NCBI GenBank assembly: GCA_018340375.1
Contig: JAFFJZ010000003.1
Coordinates: 49,755,006 to 49,819,005 of the forward strand
Direction: 5' to 3'
DNA from: Gonatopus flavifemur
Lineage: Eukaryota; Arthropoda; Insecta; Hymenoptera; Dryinidae
Length of the DNA: 64,000 bases
Part shown: positions 35,359 to 46,861 of the stretch, one piece after another
Position numbering within the stretch: position 1 is the first letter of the stretch
Layout: each line of letters starts with the position of its first letter
Position numbers and translations under genes: made by a program
Notes under the pieces: generated by a model
Told to the model about the DNA's origin: nothing
Databases searched by the model: none
Seen by the model: the letters and a program-made list of their open reading frames with translations, nothing else

Positions 35359-35705
35359 TTAGATTCGTTCATTCTATGTGCCTTAAGTTGCTCCAATTTG
35401 TACCAAACCAACCAATTTGTTTTCATCAATGGAAATAGCGAATCCAAAATACTTGGAGCAAGTTGGAGTAAACTGATGCGTGCTAAACTGGCTCTAAAAT
35501 TATAGGTTCGTTCGTTCTACGTGCCCTGAGTTGCTCCAACTTGTACCAAACCAATCATTTCGTTGCTTAAACTGGAAGTAGCGAATCCAAAATACTTGGA
35601 GCGAGTTGGGGTAACTTGGGACATCGATAAACGAACTTAGCTCATATTGATAATTTATTGAGATTTGGGTATCATACAAATGGAAAACTTTTTGCTTTGA
35701 TGAAG

Positions 35706-35890
35706 GTACTTGGAATGCTTACAACGTAAGCATGGATGTAATGCCAGAGGACAGATTGCTGCTTCGGGTGAATTTAAATTAATCAAACCTCCCCTCACCC
35801 ATGCTCCAGACGACCTCTCCCAACCCTTACGCTCCTTTAGAGAAGAGTTGAAGACAAATTGTACTTCTGGATTCCAAAATCCCAAAGAAC
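35706..35890 (+). pseudogene. FLYWCH-type zinc-finger exon, probable N-terminal exon of the Mutator-like gene
   Basis: After an acceptor-like TGATGAAG, the frame reads YLECLQRKHGCNARGQIAAS, then GEFKLIKPPLTHAPDD and a basic tail. The C-x(7)-C-x-A-R and following T-H-A-P spacing resembles the second half of a FLYWCH zinc finger, the DNA-binding module found in Phantom-type Mutator transposases. The first half would lie in an exon not recognised upstream. It is on the same strand and about 0.4 kb ahead of the catalytic-domain exon. The donor joining the two was not resolved. Confidence 0.5.
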
Positions 35891-36937
35891 GTTACGACAG
35901 TTATCGTTTGATGTTTGTGTTTTTACTTTACTCTTTTGTTCCATCCACACGATTTCTCAAAACCTGAGGCCAAACACCGATGTTTTCTGTTCCTCCTAGA
36001 TATTTTATGAATTTCGATGTGAAAATAATTTCAGGACTTGAGGAACTTTTTTAGAATACTATGAGTTCTTGAAGAGTTTCAGAAAGAATTTGATTCTGCA
36101 GACTTTTTCGAGTTTTCTTAGAGTTCCATGAGAATTATTTGAGAGTTTTAGCGAAACTCGCGAATGTTCTTTTGAAACCTCTTTAAGAACTCTGTGTATT
36201 CCAAGAGAGCTGTTGGAGAATTCTTTGTTTAGAATTGATGTAGGATTCTCGTGTACTATCTTAGGTCTATACACTCTTACTTGAACATTTATGGATGTAC
36301 CTTTTTTGTCTATCAGATATCCTGAAGTAGCGCCTCATCTATCATGGAATTCCATGAGAACTACCGTGACTTCTTGGATTAATAAAACTCGTCCTCCTCC
36401 ACCTGCGACTTTGAAGGAATTGGGCTTATTATTGGAATCCGAAGAGTACCGTGATATATTGAATTATGGAAATCATACCATGTCCACAAAACTACTTTAC
36501 GAGGAAGATTTTGTCAACGTTATATTTTGGGATTCAGATTTCCTTGCCCAACTGTCTGCAGTTAACAGTGACAATCGTTTTTTCAATGATGCCACTTTCA
36601 AAGTCACTCCAAGAATGAAGAATACCTATCAATTATTGACCATAATGGTTTCTTCATTCGATCATGTAAGTTCAACATGCTCTAATAACACTTATTCAAC
36701 TTTATTTCAATAAAAAATTGTTTCCACCTCTTCCAAAAATATTAGGCAGGAATAGGTTATCTGTTTCTGCTTGTTTCTAGTCGGTTTTTGTCATTTCAAC
36801 CTGTTTCTGCCTAGCGCTCTCGACAGGAAACCCACATCTAATTGTAGATCAAAAATGTGATGTGTGCCCCCAATACGTCGAATATTTCTTGTACTGTAAA
36901 TCTATGATCCGAAACCCTAGTAGAAACGCACCATATA

Positions 36938-37275
36938 TGGCCCACATATGACCCATATATGCCCCATATATGAACCATATATGGATCATATATGTTATGA
37001 GTAATCCAAACATATATGAACCCTGTATGATCCATATATGAACCATATATGAACTATATATGACCCATATATGACACATATATGAACCATATATGGCCCA
37101 TATACATAGGGGTATAAAAAAAGTCTCTCCTACGAGAATTGAACGCGGTTTGTTGGGACCGGACTTCATCCCCCTTTCACTGGAGCCACCGCCGGCCGCT
37201 TGAAAGAAGCGACTTCTTTCACGTATATGAACTCCCGCTTATTCTTGAAAACCATATATGGCTCATATATGAACT
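36938..37275. repeat. CATATATG 11-bp minisatellite, block 1
   Basis: The self-complementary core CATATATG recurs about every 11 bases with a 3-base variable spacer (36938-37110), then again near 37245-37275. The two parts are separated by a GC-richer tRNA-like insert. Confidence 0.75.
37112..37215 (-). ncRNA. Possible tRNA-related SINE fragment with Pol III-like boxes
   Basis: On the minus strand, TGGCTCCAGTGAAAGG resembles an A box and CGCGTTCAATTCTCG a B box about 45 bases downstream. A T-run stands right after AGGAGAGAC. It does not fold into a clear cloverleaf by eye. It sits inside the CATATATG minisatellite. This could be a tRNA-derived SINE head or chance similarity. Confidence 0.3.
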
Positions 37276-37734
37276 CCGAATTGGTGGATCAACAATTCTG
37301 GATCACATATGAAACATATATGAGTTATTGCAGGTCAGATTCACAATGAGTTCCTCAATATTTTTAGAATAATTATTTTCGAATTCTTCGTTGAAAAATA
37401 TGGGATACTTGTCATATTTGTTTGTTTGCTCTTCTTTATTTTATTGTGTTCACCGGTTTACAATGTGTCAGAGCTTTTAGTTTTGACAAATCCAGTTCTT
37501 TTGAAATGCGTGTATCTCGAAAAGGTCTCAACACACAGAATTACTAATAAGGCATAAAAGTTGGGATTTTTTCTGAACTTTTCAAAAATTCGAGTGGAAT
37601 TTTTTTTCCGATTTGTGTCTAGCGGAATTCCTACGGTGGAAGTAAAAATGGTAGTTCATTCGAATTTGGACATTTTCGGCCCTTTGAGATCACCAGGAGT
37701 CCAAAAGGTTCTAGGGGGAGTCTGTGGTTCCTTA

Positions 37735-37889
37735 CCCTGACGGAAATTTTTGTCATAATTTCTCATAATTTCTCATTGTCCCAATTCATGGAGAAAATAT
37801 GAGAAAGAACAATAGAATTCCTCATATTTTCTCCATGAATTGGGACAATGAGAAATTATGAGAAATTATGATAAAAATTCTTGTCAGGG
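37735..37889. mobile_element. 155-bp miniature element with TA duplication
   Basis: CCCTGACGGAAATTTTTGTC on the left is mirrored by its near-complement ending GTCAGGG, and TA lies on both sides (37733-37734 and 37890-37891). The inner arms, built on CATAATTTCTCATAATTTCTC, are nearly identical mirrors around a loop of about 20 bases. Confidence 0.7.
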
Positions 37890-38764
37890 TAGCTTACAGT
37901 GCTTGTCGTGAATTTTAATTTGTGCTGCCTTCTGTTATTGTCAAAGACACCGAGATGTAAATTTTACCGAGAATTTGCAACAATATTTGAAAGACTGCGT
38001 GAATGGCATCTGTTGCTTTGGTTTGTGGTCCGAAAGACCCTGTGTAACTTTTACGTAAGTACTTTGAAGTGTGACCTCAACGGGTTAATTTTCTTATTTA
38101 ACAAACACGATCGATCTATGGTGCATAGCAATACTTTTGGTTCAGTTCTGAAAATTGTAATTTTCTACGACATTCAAGAAATATAAATAAAACAAGACAA
38201 AAAAAATAACTCAATAACTTGAAATTACACATCAATCCGTCCATGAAATGTCTCGTATCTATGCTGCATTACAAATCTTGAATAATCGAGCACGCGGAGT
38301 TCTAAGGCCGCCCTTGTTTTGTCTAGATCTCTCGAATGCCGTGGAGTAACATTTTCAAAAACGAAACGAAAATGGTCGTTATGTTCCAGAAATTAGTTTT
38401 GCTTGTGGAATTTAAAAATCAAACGTATTCGAATTTGAATGAAATACTCTTTTCACTTCCATCGTCGAACTACGGCAAAATATGTCCTTGGAAAGAAATT
38501 TTCTTTTGACTTTGTGAAAAGTTGAGGCAAAATCCTAAGTTCCATGCCTTGGTAATAATTTTTTGTATTGAAAGCTTTCCAAGATACAGGCATTTGAAAA
38601 AAAGTGGGTTTTTGATACCAAAAACTTCGACGTATGTTGTCGACCTGGAATCATAATAGAATAAGAAAAAAAGAAGCAAATGATACGTATCTCACATTTT
38701 TCAACAGAGAATTCGGGATAACCATTTTCAAAATATTTATGAACTCTTGGAAAATCCGATATGA

Positions 38765-39068
38765 AATGATCCATATATAGCAAATAATCATACCAAATAT
38801 GAATCATATATGGTTTGACCGTTTCCTGCAAACATATATGTTGCGCGCGGTACCATATATGCTTTATATGTATCACTGATGAGGCTTCGGCCACATATAT
38901 GGGGCATATATGGGACATACATGGAGCATATATGGGGCATATATGGGGCATATATGGGACATATATGGGGCATATATGGGACATATATGGGGCATATATG
39001 GTCATATATGTTTTGTGGGAATCATATATGGCTCATATATGGGCCATATATGGGCCATATATGATTCA
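38765..39068. repeat. CATATATG 11-bp minisatellite, block 2
   Basis: At 38890-39065 the unit CATATATGGGG or CATATATGGGA repeats with a strict 11-base period. Looser copies lie at 38765-38880. It ends about 100 bases before the P-element target duplication. Confidence 0.8.
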
Positions 39069-39465
39069 TTTTCACTAGGGAAAGTCAGTGAGACCGAGAG
39101 CTCACCAAATCGAAACCAATCAGATCTGTCAGTCTTGTAAATCCACCCGGGATTATCGTTTTTATCCTATCAAATCAAGGAGTATCAGGAGGGAGCATTA
39201 GGAGTGGAAGGGGTAAAATTTCTGAAGCGGAAATCTCCCACTCCAAGATACCTTGTTTACAAATTTTGTCGCTAGTAGCGTTATCAGCGATTCGTTCGAA
39301 ATATGTTATTATATGTAATATTTGGTTTATCTTAACCTAAAATGTAGTGGTAAAACTTTCACAGAGTTGGAGCCAAGCAAATTGATAAAACTTTCACAAT
39401 TGATGAATATATAGATTGAATTCGATCAAAATTACAGGTTGTAAAAGTGAAAAAAAGATCAAGTT

Positions 39466-39968
39466 CCCGAAGGGAACATGAAGCTCCGACAAATGTTCAG
39501 AATAGATCTTGATAGATCAGACTGAAGCTCTGTTGGAGCTCAAGTTTAGATTCGTAAACGTTCGACGAAGGTCCGATGAACGTTGAAATGTCCACTTGAA
39601 AATAGTTTGAATGAACGTTCATAAAACGTTCATCGAACGTTTACTAAAGGTTCGTTCGAGTTGCAATTTTTCGAACAAAGTTTTTTTCAAAGTATATTTT
39701 TCCACGAAAAAATGAAAGATTGAGGCATTTCTAACTATAATTGTAATTCCGTCTGAAACATAAAAAACTGAAGGTTGAATGAATCTTCGTAGAATCTTTA
39801 ATAAACGTTCTATGAACCTTCATTCAAGCTATTTTCAAGCGGACATTTCAACGTTCATCGGACCTTCGTCGAACGTTTCCGAATCTAAACTTAAGCTCCA
39901 ACGGAGCTTCAGTCTGATCTATCATGATCTATTCTGAACGTTCGTCGGAGCTTCATGTTCCCTTCGGG
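39466..39968. mobile_element. 503-bp miniature inverted-repeat element, copy 2 (3-bp duplication GTT)
   Basis: It has the same ends and exactly the same length as 10571-11073 but the opposite internal orientation. It is flanked by GTT on both sides (39463-39465 and 39969-39971). It lies inside the P element, so it inserted after the P family arose or was carried in with it. Confidence 0.8.
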
Positions 39969-40053
39969 GTTTACATCAAATGTCAATGATGTGATCAAAA
40001 TCAAGTAAGTTATTGTTTTATGTGTGAAAAACATTGTATAGTTTTTGGTTATA

Positions 40054-40325
40054 CCCAGAAAACAAAACGAACGAGTCCACGATCGCTCAATCTGATGGAC
40101 ATAATGATGCATGAACAATTGACCAATGGTTGTACTATCAGAATGGCTAATGTGTGAATACTATCAATTATTGTACAATCATTGATGCACAACAGTCGCA
40201 GTAGTCTTCAATGCATGCATCATTGGTCAATAATGTGTTAACTTATCATATAGTTCATTGTAAAATCGTGAATGACTTCAAAGTGTCCATGATTGTAAAA
40301 TCATTGAACCACTTTGTTTTCTGGG
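40054..40325. mobile_element. 272-bp CCCAGAAAAC-ended miniature element with TA flanks
   Basis: CCCAGAAAACAAA and TTTGTTTTCTGGG form the ends. TA stands on both sides (40052-40053 and 40326-40327). It lies about 110 bases upstream of the THAP start codon, where it could affect the transposase promoter. Confidence 0.65.
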
Positions 40326-40437
40326 TATAATATTAACCTGAATCGAATAATATGCTTTAATAATGAATATCGTTCGTTTTTACACGCATACTTGATTTAT
40401 ATTTACAATGAGATATTGTATTATAGTTCTTCTAACA

Positions 40438-43400
40438 ATGGTGAGTTGCGCTGCTTGTGAATTTACATATGGAAGTGATAAAATAGCAAAAACTACCAAA
40501 CATGTTACGGTGCATAAGTACGTACAAGAAGTATCAATTGATTCCCATGTATCAACAAATATTCACAATGTATGTTTTCCTCATTATTGGCATCAGATTC
40601 CCTAAGGATCAGAAAACGAGGAAATTATGGGTAGAATTTGTAGGCGAAGAAAATTCACCACCAGCAGTGAATAATTTTTTGTGTTCCCGACACTTCACTG
40701 AAGATTGTTTTGACCGAACATCCACCCTTAGAATTAAATTGCTTCCTAAATCAATTCCGTCCATCCATTTGAAACGAAATAAATATGTAAGTGGAAATTC
40801 AATTCTTTCAATACTTTCAATCCATTCTCGTAGTATTTCATACAATTAGGAACATCCACAATGAATTATGATTCTACTTATAATATGCAATTATCAATAG
40901 GTAAAGCCTGTATAGTATATTCCATCAGGATCCACACGAGATAATCTTCCGATCGGAAAGTCAACATCAACTCCTGCTGATCAAGTGGTTACTAGTGATT
41001 TATTACATCAAGACTATAATAAACATGATGATCATTTCACATCGGTATCAACTACTGCTAAAACTAATGACCTACAACAAGTCATCAGAAACTGTTATTT
41101 TCCACACTTTCTCCCAATTTAACTTTTCCATTCCTAGAGGAAGAATTTGTTGAAGACTGTTGCGCACTATTTCTAACAAGTCATTAAATGTTTTTCTATG
41201 GCCAGTCTGATATCGGAGTTGTAATAATCAAAATAGATATGTATGAGTGGTATCATTAATCGAAAGTTATTACGTTATCAATATACTTATATTTATTTCA
41301 CCTATAGGCAGAGATGTTCAAGGGAATTTCATCTGAATCCACACGAGATTCTCTCCTGATCGAACGTTCAATATCTGCTCCTAACCCAGTGGTTGCTAGT
41401 CATTTATTACACCATAAATATAATAAAGGTGATGGTTTTCATTTAAAATCGATAACAGCTACTGCTCAAACAAATAAACTAAAAGAGGTAAGCATAACCT
41501 GTTATTTTTCTTGCGCATTATCTTCCAACTCAACTTCTGGCAGTTGACATAGTGACATGAATTAATGTCTTCAGATAGAATATATTATTCAGTGATCTCG
41601 ATATAAATTAATGTCGGACTTCGAACAGATCCATACTGACAAAATCGAGTCCCTACTAACCGCGCAAAAAGATGAAAATAATCCGTTATGCTGTGAAAAC
41701 ACATGTCCTCCAGAATATCGCATATTACCACCTTACACATTAAAGCGTGGGTATGAAAAAGTGGATCTTCACCATTCAGAATCAACAATACCTTCTGCCG
41801 AAAACAACAAAATTAGAGAGGTGATTTTTAGTATGACACCCTCATATCTTTTTCAATTTGATAAGAATGCATATCATCAGATCATATTTATTTACATTAT
41901 AATGGAAGTAATGCAATATTCTACACAGGTGAATGTACTTCAGAGTAACCTGCTGAAAGCTGCACAAAGAAATCAAGATTTAGTGAGAGATCAATCGTTA
42001 TACCAAAATGAATGTTCGTTTTCATCATCGACTGGCACAGGAACTCGTATTTATAATCAAAGCAGTGATGACTATTCCAAGACCAACGCAGTACGATCGG
42101 TGATTCAAAATTTGATATTTTTTATATTTTTTTAAATTTGTGACAGATCGATTCTGCCAACATACTATTTGTGAATATAAAAATCAAATTCATTAAGATT
42201 TTCAGCAGGTCAATACTATTCAGTCTAGCGTATCGGATGTTCAAAAAATGAATCGTAATGAACTACACCTTCGAAACATATTACGTAACTCACCAATTGG
42301 TAAATCGAACGAGAATATTTCAGAAAGAATAATCAAAAAGTTTTGCTTCAGCAATTTATCGAAAACGAAGAAACTAAAAACCCTGCGAGTCCAGAATTAC
42401 CGACTGAAAAAGAGAATTGAAGTATTATCTGGTCTAGTCAAACGTATGCAGAATCATGATTTGATTGATGAGGATGTTGCTGCGATATTTAAAAAGTTTG
42501 GAGAACATGAAGAACTCGTACAAAGACTGTTCGCAAAACACAATGACTTACCGGAACCCGAGGAATATTCAGAAGCGATTCGAAAATTTGCTTTGACCGT
42601 AAGTTTTTTTTCACCAAAGGCTTATGACTTTTTGCGCACTTATTTTAAAGACGCTCTTCCTCATTCGAAAACGATAAGCAAGTGGTACAGAGTGATTAAT
42701 GGCAATCCTGGTATCACTTTGAAAACTTTACGTCTATTAAAACTGAAAGTTGAACATTCAAAAGAAACAATTGTATGCTCTTTAGTTTTTGATGAGATGT
42801 CTATTCGAAAGCACGTTGAATGGGATGGCAATAAAATGCATGGCTTAATTGATTTTGGTTCTAATATTCCAGAAGTAATAGGGGAAGCTACTGAAGCTCT
42901 TGTATTTTTACTAGTATCTGTGAATGAGTGTTGGAAGTTACCTATAGCATATTTTTTTATCAATTCTATTACTGCTTCACAAAAAGCTCAACTATTACAA
43001 ATAGCTGTAGATGCTCCAACAGAATGCGGGGTGAAAGTTATTAATGTAACTTTTGATGGTTTAGCCAGTAATTTTACAATGGCTTCAATCATGGGATGTT
43101 CTTTGGATGACGTGCATAATTTAAACCCAGAAACATCAAAGTCTATTTTTATTCTGCCAGATCCATCACATATGATAAAATTAGCTCGTAATGTTTTCGG
43201 GGATTATAAAGTTTTATATAATGCAAAGGGAGAGAAAATTGATTTCAATTATTTAATAATGTTGAATGATCTACAAGAATCGGAAGGATTACATTTGGCT
43301 AACAAATTAAGAAGGAAGCATATTTCATTTTCCAAACAAAAACGAAAGTGTCTTTGGCCACTCAGTTATTCAGTTCTTCTGTTGCCAAAGCATTGTTATT

Positions 43401-44502
43401 TCGTAAAAACAATTTGAAATTGATTGAGCACCAAAATGGTGCAGCAACGGTGGAATTTATCAAAATAATGAATGACGCTTTCGACATCTTGAATTCCTAC
43501 TCAGAAAATGGTTACGGGTTCAAAAAAGCTGTATGTGATGATAATATTGACACTGTTAAAGAATTTTACTGTAAATTTCGTCAATATATAACATCATTAA
43601 AATTTGCTGATGGCACATTAGTTGTAGAATCAAGAAGAAAAACTGGATTCAAAGGACTCTTAATAGGCTTGCAAACCGTTATAGGTTTATACGAAAAATA
43701 TATTTCAGTAAATAAACCCATTTTGAAATCCATTCCCGTACATAAGTTATCGCAGGATCATATTGAATTTTTTTCAAGTAAAATTCGTTCTCTTGGTGAG
43801 CACAATGATAACCCAAGTTCCAGACAATTTGCAACCGCTTATTATAAAATTTTAATGTATTATGAAACCCGAGACAAAGGTGTTGGGAATTGTATACCTT
43901 TAGAACATATTTCGATTCTCAGTTGCTCTTCATTAATTATGAAATCTCCTGAACAACAAGTCGATGATAATACATTTATGCACAGCCATTTTTCAAAATT
44001 CACTGAAGACGATGATAATTCACTGCTTGATTGTGACTATATTTTTGATAGCCATTTAACAGAGTATGCTACAGAAGTTATCACTTACATTAGTGGATTT
44101 GTTGTGAAAAAATTATCGCAGGTACTGAAGTGTGAGGATTGCATATCCGCAATAACTGGCGATCAAGAGAACTTGTTGAATTCTTTCCTTCATTATGAAA
44201 GTAACGGGAAACTAACATATCCTAGCACATCCGTGATATTACTTTGTAGGCAAATAGAGAAAAAATTACTTCAGTATATTGATACAAATACTTTTAGAAT
44301 TAGGGAAATAACATACGAGTTGCAAAATGAAATTGTGTATTTTGCAATGAAACAGGATATATTCCATCAATTGGATAACAATCATCCTATACCATTGCAT
44401 TTCTTAGAGAGTCATGCAGTATCTCTAATTGAAAGCATATTCAAAGTATATTCATTTGGCTGCACTATATTTCTAAACAAGTATCACAGAAAGATACAAT
44501 AA
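40438..44502 (+). pseudogene. THAP-domain P-element transposase gene, one frameshift
   Basis: Start ATG 40438 gives MVSCAACEF; the THAP domain continues across a 79-nt intron (40518-40596) to HKFPKDQKTRKLWVEF and LCSRHFTEDCF, completing the C-x2-C...C-x2-H zinc site. Exons are 40438-40517, 40597-40786, 41308-41487, 41629-41820, 41929 to about 42090, and about 42206 onward. All are in phase. The large last exon has a basic, leucine-rich coiled segment, then the P-type RNase H-like core with LVFDEMSIRK and VTFDGLASNF, plausibly the two catalytic Asp residues. One base is missing at about 43343-43344: the frame passes from ...SFSKQK to KVSLATQLFSSS and then stays open to TAA at 44500-44502. No other stop was seen. 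A duplicate of exon 3 lies at 40916-41080. Confidence 0.85.
40916..41080 (+). other. Duplicated transposase exon with decayed donor
   Basis: After the acceptor TATAG, the frame SGSTRDNLPIGKSTSTP...VVTSDLLHQDYNK parallels exon 41308-41487 (SESTRDSLLIERSISAPNPV...ASHLLHHKYNK). Both are phase 0 at each end, so either can be spliced without a frame change. At the expected donor the working exon reads GAGGTAAGC and this one CAAGTCATC, so it is probably skipped. Confidence 0.65.
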
Positions 44503-46861
44503 GGAATGACTATAAAAAACTAATAATCTTTAAGGGTCAATAATTGAAGTTGTTGAAGATTTATATTAATATTTGTACAATCTAATACAAAGATAGAAGG
44601 GTGCAGCACATATTTACTTCAAAGGATGGGCGATTATTTTATGGGTTCCAAACCGATTCAGATTTGGGACATTGAACCGAATAGGAAAACTTGCCTTACG
44701 TAACATTATGTTTTAGTAATTATACATGACAGTCTTTACATTGTAGAAAATAATTCGAAAACCAAAGAATAGCGTGTTATTTTAGTATAAGTATTATTCT
44801 TCATTTAAGACACTTGGAAATATTTGTGATATAATGAGGCTTGAAGACTGAAATGCAGATAATGCTAGTACGGTGTGATATAAATGTGCAACTAAAATGG
44901 AATTTAATTTTTTCCAATTATATTATTCTAAGAAGTTCCGAGGGATTGTGCTTTTTGTTGAGAGTTTGAATGTAACTGATTTTATTTCTGTTCTCAATTG
45001 TATATTATTTATAATGATGGAATGTTAAATTCTATATTTTCCAAAGTAATTTACTTCTCATTGTGTGATTTTATTGATCAATTCTGAATCTTGACTTCAC
45101 AATTTTTCCCGTAAGCTTGCTTTTCTCGCATCCTCACTTCTTTATGACGTGGCATGTGTTTTTTTTTATTTTCAAGCATTAACCAAAAGCAATAATGCAA
45201 TAATCTTCATCCTTTCAAGGGATCAATGAAATTATCTGTGCATATTAATGGTAAATCAAAATGGAGTGTTCAAATTGCAGGTATGTTATTTAAAACCTAT
45301 TGCATTCAGCCTTATATAATTTCATTTGTTACCTTTTTATGCATGAATGTCTGATAAATCATTTTGAATGCATTAGCTACTTGAATTCCAATATTGGCTC
45401 ACTATTTGTGAATTCTTCTGTCATGATTAGTTCTTTCTGATTCGTTAAAAACGAAATATCACGGATCGGATTCAACCATTGTGCAATACAATAGTACTTT
45501 GATAAAATCAGATATTGAGATTTCTGAAATCATTTTCATTGATTTTCAAAACTGTTCTCTGTCATTCTGATTTGAGTCATTACATTGAATTAATTCTATT
45601 TTACAATTTTCAAAATTGAAACTGTGAAGTGGGACATAGAATAAAAATAACTAGAAGTTATTGTACTCAAGATGTATATTAAATCTTTTGATGTTATTGT
45701 AATATAACTGTCAATGTTTTCAGGCATTAATATCTACGCGGATAAACGAGATTCCAACGTAGAGATGTTCGGTGCTGTACAGAACAGATAAGAACAGTTT
45801 GGAATCGAATCTGTTTCGAATCGGCAGTTGACGCAGGATTGATTGTATTTCACAACTTATGTATAATTATGATTAAGGATATTCGAATTAAGATGAAAAT
45901 TCTACAAACATTCTTCAAAACCTGAATTTTTATAATTTTTTATTTCAATGTTCATTACGATTATGATAATCCATTATATTTCAAATTCAAAAGGCAGTAA
46001 ATTGGGATAACTCCAAAGTAATTCAACATATTCATCTCCAATTCCTTCATGGTCATTTCATTTTCTTTTCAAATATATATTCACTCCTGTATTTTCATTC
46101 TTTGCAAATGTTCACATCACAATTGAAATTTTAAGTATTGAATTTAAACACGAACGATTTGAAATTCCCGCGTCAGTCAAATTCATTTCCGGTTACGCCA
46201 TTTGTAGATACCTTTGGTTTCACCCCCACTCTACCTAATGCTCCCTCCTGATACTCCTTGTATCAAATACATTCGGCACAAAAATCTTCCGGTCTATCAA
46301 CGTTCGAAATATAAATTTTTGGTACAATGAGCATTCGGTATGAAAAGCATTCGATGTATTGGGGACCCACTTAACTTGATGTAAAGTCCCTATAACAAAG
46401 TCTGACCAACTTAAGATCAAACGATCAGTTGGTCACGAGTGATCAAGTTCTATAGAGCATCATTGGTTAAAATTTCGCCAGGACATGGCGAACTCGATCA
46501 GAATCGTCATGAAATGGATAGAATTTCAATGTATTCAAAACATCCAATCAAAGCGCTTAGCCGTCACCTGGCAGAACAGTATCGCTGGCCAGACTCTGTC
46601 ATAGGGGCTCCAAGTTGATGTACCATAATCATTGTCAGAATTGAAAATTATATGTTGTAGAAGTTGCCATGTATCTGGGTATTAATGAGCTGGAAAACAC
46701 AAAAAGCTTACGACTCGGTGTTTGAATTTATCGCAACGTTCATTGCACCGAATATGAAACCGACCAGCATCATGAGCGATTTTGAATCAGCTGTAAGGAA
46801 TAGCTTGAATCACACATATCCAGACATTCCAATTGCTGGTTGTGATTTTCATTACTGCCAG

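Larger units (their letters stand above)
39176..46260 (+). mobile_element. Full-length P-element-like transposon (7,085 bp, 8-bp duplication TATCAAAT)
   Basis: Perfect 27-bp terminal inverted repeats begin CAAGGAGTATCAGGAGGGAG at 39176-39202 and close the element at 46234-46260. TATCAAAT flanks both ends exactly (39168-39175 and 46261-46268). An 8-bp duplication and CA-starting ends of about 30 bp are the diagnostic pattern of P elements. The interior holds a THAP-domain P-type transposase gene (40438-44502), a 503-bp element at 39466-39968, a 272-bp element at 40054-40325, and about 1.76 kb of non-coding 3' sequence with no other gene. It sits in the large intron of the Mutator-like gene. 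The exact duplication suggests fairly recent arrival; the frameshift in the transposase suggests the copy is no longer autonomous. Confidence 0.92.

Noticed and set aside
36849..39140. Open frames encoding repeated Tyr-Met-Gly-His-Ile-Trp-Gly peptides
   Set aside because: They are translations of the 11-bp CATATATGGGG minisatellite, occur in several frames on both strands, and show no start context or splice signals.
43338..43350. A short intron explaining the P transposase frame change
   Set aside because: The two frames are directly adjacent with no GT/AG pair between them, so a one-base deletion fits better.
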